Below are positions 45,219-53,686 of a DNA stretch of 64,000 nucleotides, piece after piece. Each line of letters opens with the position of its first letter. Position 1 is the first letter of the stretch. The DNA is from Moniliella sp. 'wahieum' (taxonomy: Eukaryota > Basidiomycota > Moniliellomycetes > Moniliellales > Moniliellaceae): assembly GCA_003971905.1 (NCBI GenBank), contig RSEE01000169.1, positions 1 to 64,000 of the forward strand, given 5' to 3'. A model generated the notes under the pieces. That model worked only from the letters and a program-made list of their open reading frames with translations, was not told where the DNA came from and searched no databases. The translations under genes and the position numbers were made by a program.

Positions 45219-46008
45219 GGTGGCGAATGGTGGAGGGGCGACGGCGGGGCGGGGTGTGGAGTGAACCAACACGGCGATGGGCGCGGCGGGGCGGAGGCGG
45301 GCGGAGGAGGAGGAGGTGGTGGGTGGGTGGCTGGGTGGCGAGACAGTGACTACTTGCTGTGACTGGAAGCTGGAAGCGTCCCGGCACGCATCATGCATGC
45401 ATCATGCGTCCCATGTCACACGTGCTGCGCTCGCCCGGCTGTCTCCGCCTGGGGCGCAGAGCATTGGGCACGCCCAGTGCGCTGGTGGGAGCCCGTATGC
45501 GGCACGCCGGTTGCCTCATCGGTCTCATCGATCAGATCGATCATCCATCACCATCATGCGTCCTCCGCGCAGCCAGTCCGCACGGCGCCAGCCACGCGCT
45601 GGGGGGGACGCAGTAAGCACACACTGATCAAGTACAGAGTGCTGGACACTGCTCCGGCGCCCGTCCGCGGGCCACGTTCCACTGCGTCCAAATATTTGCG
45701 CTGCGTGCCGATGCGTGCCGATGCACGGAGAAGCCACCCCGAACGTGTGGGACCTGCAGTTGGACACTCGGCTGGTGCCCAGCCTTGGCACCGCCCCAGC
45801 CGCCGACTCATGACTAGTGACTAGTGACTGCGTCCTGTTCGCCCAATTTCCATCGGCGCGCCAGGCCCATTGCACCGATCAGCCCAGCCTGCCCACGGGG
45901 TTGTCGCGCGCGGAACTAGCGCAGGGCGGAATGGGCGTCCCTGCCCCACCCCCGCCCGCTCGCTTGCTCCACATTGGGGTCCCCACTCTCCAAAACGTCT
46001 CATGCATC
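45219..46008. other. Divergent intergenic region upstream of the eIF2-beta-like gene
   Basis: Promoter interval of two divergent genes. gACTAGT heptads are at 45812-45827 and ATGCATC units near 45390-45405. No gene seen. Confidence 0.5.
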
Positions 46009-46563
46009 ATGCCCGCTGAAGTGACGCACCACGCCCCCGCCCCCACCACGGAGCCGGCCACTGCCGCCGATGGCATCGCACAGGGCCCGGTACGACTGCC
46101 GACGACGACATGGCCGCCATGTTTGGCCCCATGAAGAAGAAAAAGAAGAGCAAAAAGACAGCCTAGAACTTTACTGACAACCTTGACAAATCTGCCCCGC
46201 GCCAGCGACGCTGTCGGGCAGGAACCCGCCCTCCCCCACCGGCTGACACGGATGCATCGGGACCATAAGCATGTGCAGGCGTTTGTTGGCTAAGTTGGGC
46301 ACGATCGGGAACGTAGATGGTACCGGCGGTTGATCATCAAGGGCCGTTTCCAGCAACAAGAGATCCAGAATGTGCTGCCCAAGTACATTGCCGAATACGT
46401 GCAGTGCAAAACATGCAAATCTGCCGACTCGGGAGCTCAGCCGGGAAAATCGGATTTTCTTCGTGAAGTGCAACACATGTCGCTCCAGCGGTCCGTTGAG
46501 GCTATCAAGATTGGGTTCCAGGCTATCACAGGCAAACGGTCCAGGATGCAGGCTGCAACGTAA
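46009..46563 (+). CDS. Translation initiation factor eIF2 beta subunit-like, internally truncated (frameshifted)
   Basis: eIF2-beta helps the eIF2 GTPase deliver initiator tRNA. The ATG at 46009 gives an Ala/Pro-rich start, then DDDMAAMFGPMKKKKKSKKT, one typical lysine box. A TAG follows at 46164-46166, and the downstream frame reads NFTDNLDK. With further breaks come MHRDHKHVQAF, LAKLGTIGNVDGTGG and IIKGRFQQQEIQNVLPKYIAEYV, then CKTCKS and FFVKCNTCRS (the C2-C2 zinc ribbon) and IKIGFQAITGKR, with stop TAA 46561-46563. Normal eIF2-beta has well over 100 residues between the lysine boxes and the NFTD region, including the eIF2-gamma-binding helix; here almost none are present. It may be a deletion in the assembly, a decayed copy, or a truncated paralogue. 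Confidence 0.8.
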
Positions 46564-47144
46564 CTGGTTCAACGTTCAGTGCGTTCACCCCCCCCTCTCG
46601 CACCCTCGACCCCTATGCATCATGCCCCTCTCGCTTTTAGACGGGGTGTCAGTCGTTTTACGCTTATGTTGTCTGCACGCTAGGTTCCCCACCTGGGCCA
46701 AGATGACGTTCACAGTCTAAACCCGCACCGGGCATACTCATACTAACGACATAGACGACATCTACACTGAGTACTGACTCCAGTCCTTCCAAGTGCACCA
46801 ATGTGAATCCTTCTGGGTTGGACGCATTGCACGGGCTCGGACATGCAGGTAGCGGTTCAGCTATTCAGACCGCCTACAAAGGGTACATCCACCTCCGCAC
46901 GTTCGTAAGCGCAGCATGGCCATGGGGGTAGAGATGGGTGCCATCGAGGGATCCTCTCAGGGAAGAGGCAGGTTTTGCATTGCCTATCGGCACCGGCAGG
47001 CCAGTGTAGGCAAAAGACGAGCAAGGCGTAGGGAAGAGGGGGGGGGAGGGGGGAGCGTAGCCTAACCAAAAACAAAATAACAATGGCCAGCACAAGAACA
47101 AGCCATGTGGCGGCTTTCTTGTCATTTTCTCCTCGTCACCTCGT
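46564..47144. other. Intergenic region between eIF2-beta-like and RPS9 (convergent)
   Basis: 3' flanks of two convergent genes; contains G-rich stretch near 47040-47055. Nothing else recognised. Confidence 0.5.
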
Positions 47145-47722
47145 TCACTCGTCGTCCTCCTCCTCCTCGTCACCGCCTTCGGCAGCGGCCTTGGCGCGCT
47201 TACGCTTGACGCGGCCTTCGCGGCCTCCGCCATAGGGCGAGTTGAGAGCAAAGTCAATGTGCTTCTGGCTGTCGAGACGGACGACAAACGAAGGCACATT
47301 AACAATCTGCTTGCCGACGCGAATGTGGCGCTGACGAATGAGCACGCGAGCATGATGAATCGATTTTGCCAGACCCGTCTTGAACACTTGGGTCTGCAAC
47401 CGACGTTCCAAAAAGTCTTCCACAGTCAACGACAAGACATAGTCCAGCCGCATCCGCGTCTCGTCCAGCACACCAATGCGAACCAGACGACGAATAATGG
47501 CGTTGCCCTCAAACAGACGCTTCGGGTCCTTCTCATCCAACTTGAGCAGCTCCCGAGCCGCACGACGGATCTTGGACAGCGTAAGCGAAATCCGCCAAAT
47601 CTCCGTCTTGTTGCGCAGCCCGTACTCGCCAGCCAACTTCAGCTCCGAGTCAAGACGCGACGCCTCAACGGACGACGCGGAACCTTGTAGGTCTTGGACT
47701 GCTTCCGGGGAGCGAGAGGCAT
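47145..47722 (-). CDS. RPS9: 40S ribosomal protein S9 (uS4), one single-base loss
   Basis: A primary 16S/18S rRNA-binding protein. The ATG at 47722 gives [17 protein letters not shown]; one base is missing near 47668, after which the frame reads [22 protein letters not shown]-binding helices and the S4 domain follow: [87 protein letters not shown]. The C-terminus is basic, then acidic (DEEEEDDE), ending at TGA 47145-47147. About 192 aa, normal for the family. No intron. Confidence 0.97.
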
Positions 47723-48495
47723 GGTGCTGGACGGGGGACAAGAGAACGCCCTACCCCTCCCTCCACCCGGACCACTTCTCAACGCGCGCCGGACGAAGCA
47801 GGGCACGGAGAAGCCACGACGCAACCCTATTGACGTTCAGGTGGGAGTAGACTGGCCTTGTTCCCTCCTGCTGCGGCTGGCCGCACGGAGGAGAGAGCGC
47901 CCCTCCGCCAGACCCATTATTTTGCAACCGTAAGGAATTCAGACACTCACCCCATACTGTGGTTTTGACGGGCCAACGTACCTCCCTCCAACCCTACCCC
48001 TTACTCGGCAGACGCCGCGTGCCACTGCCGCGTGCCACTGGCCTCCCTCGCTGTCCAGGCCTGCGACAAGACGGCGCGGTTGAGCTATCAGCAAGGGTGG
48101 TGAGGCCACCAAGCCCCAAGTAAAGTAGACAGTGTCAACGCTTCTTTCTTTCTGAGTTCCGTGTCCTCGTTGAGTAGGCGAGTGGGGGAGGCGAAATCGA
48201 CGGTCCCGGTGCCCCTTCCGGCCCTTCCATCCCAAGAGGTCGGGACTCCGGACTGAGTACTGAGTAAGACGCAAAGGTTCGGCCGCTGAGGACTGAGGTT
48301 GCGGGAGGATCAAATGGCGAGTGCGCCCCTCCCCAACCCCCCCTGGGTCAGCCGGTTCGACTGGCTTGTGACGTGCACACGTGTTGGGGGACAGGAGAGG
48401 CTGTTGAGCGGCTGAGCCCTGAGCTGAGGAGAGAAGACACTTGTTTCGTTACCGTCACCGTCACCGTCACCGTGTCCGTATCCGTCCGCACGGCT

Positions 48496-48549
48496 TGTTC
48501 CAGCTGTTCCAGCTGTTCAAGCTGTTCAAGCTGTTCAAGCTGTTCAAGC
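48496..48549. repeat. 9-nt tandem repeat TGTTCMAGC
   Basis: Six consecutive 9-nt units, two tgttccagc followed by four tgttcaagc. Confidence 0.9.
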
Positions 48550-49067
48550 GTCGGTTCCCCCGCCTTCGCCCCCTCGTTCATTAGTCACTAGTCACTCCAC
48601 CTACCTACCTTATCCGTATCCCGTAGGCAGGAACAACAATAGCTTCCAAAGGGAGTCACAACAATGGCGCAGGGCAACCTGAAGCACTCTACAGAGCGCA
48701 CGAGGTGCAGAGGAGAGGGAACAAGAGGGGGGGGAAACCAAAAAAACACAAAGGCAAGAAGGAGCCGTCAAGCTTCAGCGTCAAGCCTTCAAGCCTTCCA
48801 AGCGTCAAGCTCGCGTCAAGCTCGAAGCTAGCTTCCAGGAAAGATAGAACAGGGTGGCAACTAAGGTACCGTCGTACCAGCCGTACCACCGTATCAGACG
48901 CCTAAGCTCATGGGAGTTTGCCAAGCAACAGCAACCCGAAGCCAGAATCGGCGAAAGGATAGAAAAGGATATGGGGGGGCGGTGACGCAGTCAGATGGGC
49001 ATGGAGCATGGAAGAAGAAAGGGGCGGCTAAGGGACGGAAACAAGAAAACAAGATGCCCGATGTGGC

Positions 49068-49119
49068 ATGGACCATGGACCATGGATTATGGTTCATGGT
49101 TCATGGTTCATGGTACATG
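49068..49119. repeat. Heptad array with ATGG every 7 nt
   Basis: ATGG recurs at 49068, 49075, 49082, 49089, 49096, 49103 and 49110, exactly 7 nt apart, while the three bases between change from gAC-type (CCATGG cores) to tTC-type (TCATGG). Confidence 0.95.
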
Positions 49120-49235
49120 CATCGTTGGGGCCTGTCATCCGATCCTTTCATCGATCACAACATGGTGCCCAACCACATTCGAATCGGCGGGCGTCGCCTC
49201 GTCTGCGTCCGCATGGGGCCCTGCAGCTACTCTGC

Positions 49236-51070
49236 TCAGTTTCCCTCCAGGAGAGGTTCCCATTTGAGCAGCAACGTGGTCGCGCGTGGGTAAACTGGTA
49301 CTGCGCCTCCAAGTCGGCCGGAAGCGTGGTTTTAATAATCAACTTGAGCACCTTGTGGATCTTACTGTGCCGGATGCCCTGGACCGTGACATTGGGCAAC
49401 GACTCGAGAGTGGTAAGGTGCTGGTGTACACGGCGCATTGACTGGAATAGCATACCCACGTTACCACGCAGTAAGTCAGTTAGTAAACAAGTACAGTAAG
49501 TTAACGCCCACGGACCAGAAGAGCCCAAGCATGCGCAACATAGCAACAGAATAACGTACGTCTACCATATTCTCCTCGCGACCCAAAAACAGTTTCTGTA
49601 ACTCAAAACGCAACCGCCTCAGGAAACGATCGGAGCTGACCGCCGAACTTGATGTCGATGTCGTTGTCGTTGTCGTTGTAGTTGTCGTTGTCGTTGGCGC
49701 TGTCGTTGGCGCTGTCGTTGGCGCTGCCGTTGGCGTTGTTTTGTCGACTGTCCTACTAGTCATGTCGGCTGTCATGTCAGTCGTGTCCGGCTCGGGTCCG
49801 GCACGCGGGTCCGGCACAGGCACCGGATCCAACCGTGGCGACTTGGTGCTGGGCAAGGAACCGTCAATCGCGCCCTCTGTCGCAGCGGCTTGTTGGACCA
49901 CAGGAGGCTGCTTGGAAGGACGTCCACGCTTCCGCGGCGCAGGCTGGGACGAAGGCTCCAAACCCTGGTGGGTCACGGGCTGAAAGGGAACAAACCGAGC
50001 CACTTTCAGGAGGGCGGTCGCGCTTGCGCGGCACAGATGGAGACAAGGGGGGTGGGATGGGGGCCGTCTCTGGCTTTGGCTCTGCTGGCTCCGGCTGTGG
50101 CTTTGGCTCTGCGGGAGCGGCATCAGTAGCGACAGCAGTAGTAGCGAGCGGTTCCGGCCTGGGTGGCACAGGCACTGACGCGGACGAAGGCTTGGGTCCT
50201 GGGGCGGTCAAAGCTGTCTTGGCGGTCTTGGCGGTCTTGGGGCGTCCGGGAGGACGGGTACGTGCCTTGACGCGGCTGCTTAGCACCTGCTTGGCTTGCC
50301 TCACGCGTTCGTCGTGCTCCCGTGCCCACGCGATCGGGTCGGCCAGGACAATCTCGTACGCTTGGAGCAAGCCGGTGGGGGGCAGGCGGGGAGCGTGTTT
50401 CTTTTGGCGAGGAATTCAGCCGCGTCGGCAGTAGTCAGGGGGGTGAGTTCAGATGTGTGGAAGAACGCGCTGCGGGGGGAGAGGAGAAGATGGTGAGTGA
50501 CGCGTGGTGTGGAGAAAGGAGAATGGAGAGGGAAGGCAGGGGGACGTACTAGTCGGCATCGGGGATGAAGCGGACAATGTTGGCCTTGGTGGCGTTGTGG
50601 CGACGTTGGCGAACGGCCATTACGTCGGATGGGACCTGGTCGGGTCGACGACCTGCAGGGCGCCAGCCAAGAGAATCGGTTAGCTCGGCCAGGGTGGGCC
50701 ACGCGAGGGAGGACATGTGCATACCATGGCGGGCCAGGGGCGGTATCCGCGCAGCTGCGCAAGCACGAGCGTGTCGCGTTCGCTGCGGAGCGTCGGCCAG
50801 GAGACGCGCAGAGGGTCAGCCAGTGTGCCGACGGAGAAGAGAAGAGGCAAACGTACAAGCGAGGCGATGCGTCCATGGTGGGTCAACGCGCAGTAACAAG
50901 TCGAGACGTCAGCGGCCAGCACACCCAATCCCACCCCCGCCCCTACCACTCAAGTCCTCTTTAATCCACGCTGTTCGCGGCGCGTCGGCTGCTTACGTAC
51001 GCCGTTGCTGGCGTCCCTCGGAGGCTCCGCACTAATAAAGACGTCGAATCCCGTCGTTGGCGTTGGACAT
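49236..51070 (-). CDS. PWWP-domain chromatin protein with AT-hook-like motifs and C-terminal IBD/TFIIS-like helical bundle (frameshifted)
   Basis: A likely nuclear histone-reader protein. The ATG at 51070 gives MSNAND; the next codons need an indel and introns. The PWWP core reads RDTLVLAQLRGYRPWPAM, a 72-nt intron (50653-50724), VVDPDQVPSDVMAVR after one indel, VRFIPDADY, an 80-nt intron (50470-50549) and AFFHTSELTPL. A long Pro/Ala/Lys-rich linker contains AT-hook-like RPPGRPK and PRKRGRPSK, a Thr tract from GTT-type repeats (49650-49740), and RRLRFELQKLFLGREENMVD. After an intron with a good branch site (ttactaac near 49483), QSMRRVHQHLTTLESLPNVTV, IHKVLKLIIKTTLP and LLLKWEPLLEGN form a LEDGF-IBD/TFIIS-N-like bundle, ending at TGA 49236-49238. 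Confidence 0.8.
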
Positions 51071-51463
51071 GCTGAGCAATCAATCCCGCCCAGCACCACC
51101 AAGTCCCCGCGTCCACCCCATCGACCATCCTTCCCTCCTGCCATCTATCTCCACCGCGCATAGTATGCTCGGCGTCTTGCCCTTCGTACCATGCAAGCTG
51201 GTCATGATGCCAACCTCAGCATACAATTTTAGGACAGGCGCCTCCCCGGCCGTAGGCCTGCCAGTCTCCAACAGAAGAGCGTAGGCACAGCAGGCAGGTG
51301 ATCGAAGAGACCGCTGCCGCAACATACATCATCGGAGCAGCTGTTTCGCCCCACCAAGGTCCAGTCGGGCACAGCACAGTAGCAGCGCTGGGGACGAGAC
51401 CGAGGACCGAAACACCGCATGATCGATGACGAGGGAAGGACCTGCTGGTCCCAACCAGGCCAC
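51071..51463. other. Intergenic region between the PWWP gene and RPL39
   Basis: Short spacer holding the PWWP promoter and RPL39 3' flank; nothing else seen. Confidence 0.45.
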
Positions 51464-51860
51464 TTAGATGTTCAGCTTGGTCCGGCGCCAGTTGCGGCGG
51501 AACTTATTGTACTGGATCTTGTTGTCCGTCTTCATGCGGAACCACTGGGGGATCGGGCTGGCAAAAAGCGAAAAAAAATCGGTCACAGGTTAGTTAGGAT
51601 TCCAAAGTCAACGGGGAAAAGACAATTGGAGTGCCGGCCGGCGCAGAGTCTGGCCTCGCACCTCGAACTCCCATCGCATCGCCCGACACGGCGTGCGGGA
51701 CGGCAAGGCACAAGGAATGCAAGCACCAGGATGTCTGCGTCCAGGAGAAAGAGGAACGCGGGAATGAGAGGGAGGAAAGGAGGGATCGATCTACGTACCG
51801 GTTCTTCCGGCCGGCCTTAGCCAGGGTGGACTTGGTCCGGAACGTCTTGTGGGAAGGCAT
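51464..51860 (-). CDS. RPL39: 60S ribosomal protein L39 (eL39)
   Basis: The small basic protein lining the ribosomal exit tunnel. Exon 1 (51860-51799) encodes [20 protein letters not shown] plus two bases of Arg. A 241-nt intron (51558-51798, donor GTACGT, acceptor TTTTTGCCAG) follows. Exon 2 (51557-51464) encodes [17 protein letters not shown] and [11 protein letters not shown], stop TAA. The total is exactly 51 aa, the family length, and no indel is needed. Both exons are too short to be found by length alone. The intron is the longest I could define in the window, as is common for ribosomal protein genes. Confidence 0.97.
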
Positions 51861-52520
51861 GGTCGCTGCACAGAAGGGGAATACGAGTCAGTAAACACAG
51901 CGTTCCAAGGAAGGCCCGTAGCCATGCACAAGGCCATGCACAGCAACGCCACCGTCCGGGCAGCATCCACTCACCTGGTCTCGCAAAGTTCAGGGCTGGC
52001 AGAACCAAAGACGAGTTGCGTCGCCGCTAGCGTCGATGGGCTGGCGCAAGGCAGGGCGGTAGGGTTGGACTGGCCATAACCCTACTAGTGCGATTGCGGA
52101 GCTGCCGCAGCTTTTTTCAGCCCCCGTGGGGCTGGAAGCTGGAGGCTGGTGGATGCATGAGGTGCCTGGATATGAAATGTTGAAGGCGGGATGGTAGGTA
52201 CCAGGTGGAAAAACCCCGCACGTGCCTGCTTGCAACGCGCTCGCTCGCCCCAGTCGGTTGCACCTAAGATCCAAGGACGGGCCATGGGCCATGCAACTCC
52301 GAGAGCCGTGCCACCGCCTCTACCCCACTCGACCGTAATGACGCCGTCGTCGATATGAGCCGGACGGACCAATTCCCTCCTTTGCTCTCTTGCGCATCGT
52401 TCTCACCAACCTCACATGCAGCCTGAGTCGGCGCCTACCTCATTACCATCATCCTCGTATGTGCATGCGATCGTTCTGCCTTTCCAGTTGGCACAAGTGC
52501 GATCCTTGCTTACAAGGACC
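51861..52520. other. Intergenic region between RPL39 and the dehydrogenase gene
   Basis: RPL39 promoter side and dehydrogenase 3' flank. No gene or obvious tandem array recognised. Confidence 0.45.
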
Positions 52521-53686
52521 TTACTCGGTCGTGAACACAATCTTCCTCACCTTGCGTTGGGAGAAGAGGTCGTAGTACGTCGCTGCCTCGTCCAGCGGGG
52601 CCACCTTCTCCACAAACGTGGCGAATCGGTCCACATTTTTGGCGAGAAGCGAAAGAGCCGGCTGGGAAAAAAGGTAAGGATGGGAATGGTTAGCAAGCGT
52701 CCTGTGGCTCTTAGATCTTATGTTGTAAGTCTCCTACTTACCTTGAACACGGAGCGGACGGGACAGCGGCCAAACTGAAGACGAATGTTCTTGTTGTACA
52801 GCGCTGGTCCGTTCAGGAGCACGTCTTGAGTAAAGATGCCGCAAGAGGCCACCGCGCCAAACGGACGAACCAGGTTGATGGCCGTGCGAAGGGCAGAAGG
52901 TGCACCCACCTTCCAACGCAGCATCCGCCCCGCGTCCCTCTGTCAATTCCAACACCCGCGTCTGGACCGACGTAGCATCCATATCCGCAGGCAACTGCAC
53001 CGTCTCGTCTGCGCCCATTGTACGTGCTTCCTTCAGTCGGTCAGGACCGAATCAATCGCAATCACATGCCCAAAAAACGATTTGGCAGCTAACACTGCGC
53101 ACAAGCCCACCGGTCCACACCCAACCACCACGGCCGTAGTGGGCTTGGAGCGCTCCACCTCGTTGAGCAAATTGTACGCATTGGATGCGACAAAGTAACC
53201 AGTCGGAACCACGTCGGCCATAAGTACCTGCAACGGCAATGGCACCACCGACTCGTCCAGGGCATGGTACAGCGTCGTAGCAGCCAATTCAACGCGCACG
53301 TACTCGGCCTGTGCACCAGCTAAGAGCGGCGTACCAAAACATTTTCCACCCTGCAGGCACCGCCCCGACTCGCCCCGCTCACAGTAAAAGCAAGTTCCAC
53401 ACGACGTAGTGAAGGGCGACAAGACTTGGTCACCAGGCTTGAACTGCGTCACCGCCGATCCCACTTCCACCACTGTGCCGGTAAATTCGTGGCCCATGAT
53501 GATCCCGACCTCAGGCACTTTCTGACCACCGTGGTAGTAGTGCATGTCGGACGCACACAGCGCCGTACGGGAAACTTTGACGATGGCATCGGTGGGGGCT
53601 TGGATGGTGGGCGTAGGTACCTGCTCGACCGACACTTTGTAGGGTGCGTGCAGCACGACGGCTTTCATCTGGGTCGGGAGTGCCAT
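52521..53686 (-). CDS. Zinc-dependent medium-chain alcohol/polyol dehydrogenase (frameshifted)
   Basis: An NAD(P)-dependent MDR oxidoreductase, cytosolic; substrate unknown. The ATG at 53686 gives MALPTQMKAVVLHAPY. Catalytic zinc ligands appear in LCASDMHYYHG and GHEFTGTVVEVGS; the structural zinc loop has the four cysteines of CGTCFYCERGESGRC. The Rossmann motif is VVVGCGPVGLCAV, followed after one missing base (near 53045) by RLKEARTMGADE. A second break near 52925 leads to GAPSALRTAINLVRPFGAV. An 80-nt intron (52662-52741, donor GTAAGT) joins RSVFK to PALSLLAKNVDRF, and the end is RKVRKIVFTTE with TAA 52521-52523. Length about 355 aa, normal for the family. Confidence 0.92.

Larger units (their letters stand above)
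47723..49235. other. Intergenic region between RPS9 and the PWWP gene
   Basis: About 1.5 kb without a supportable gene. It holds an ACCGTC hexamer tract (about 48450-48476), six 9-nt units of tgttccagc/tgttcaagc (48496-48549), TCAAGC-rich DNA (48770-48840) and the ATGG heptad array at 49068-49119. Confidence 0.5.
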
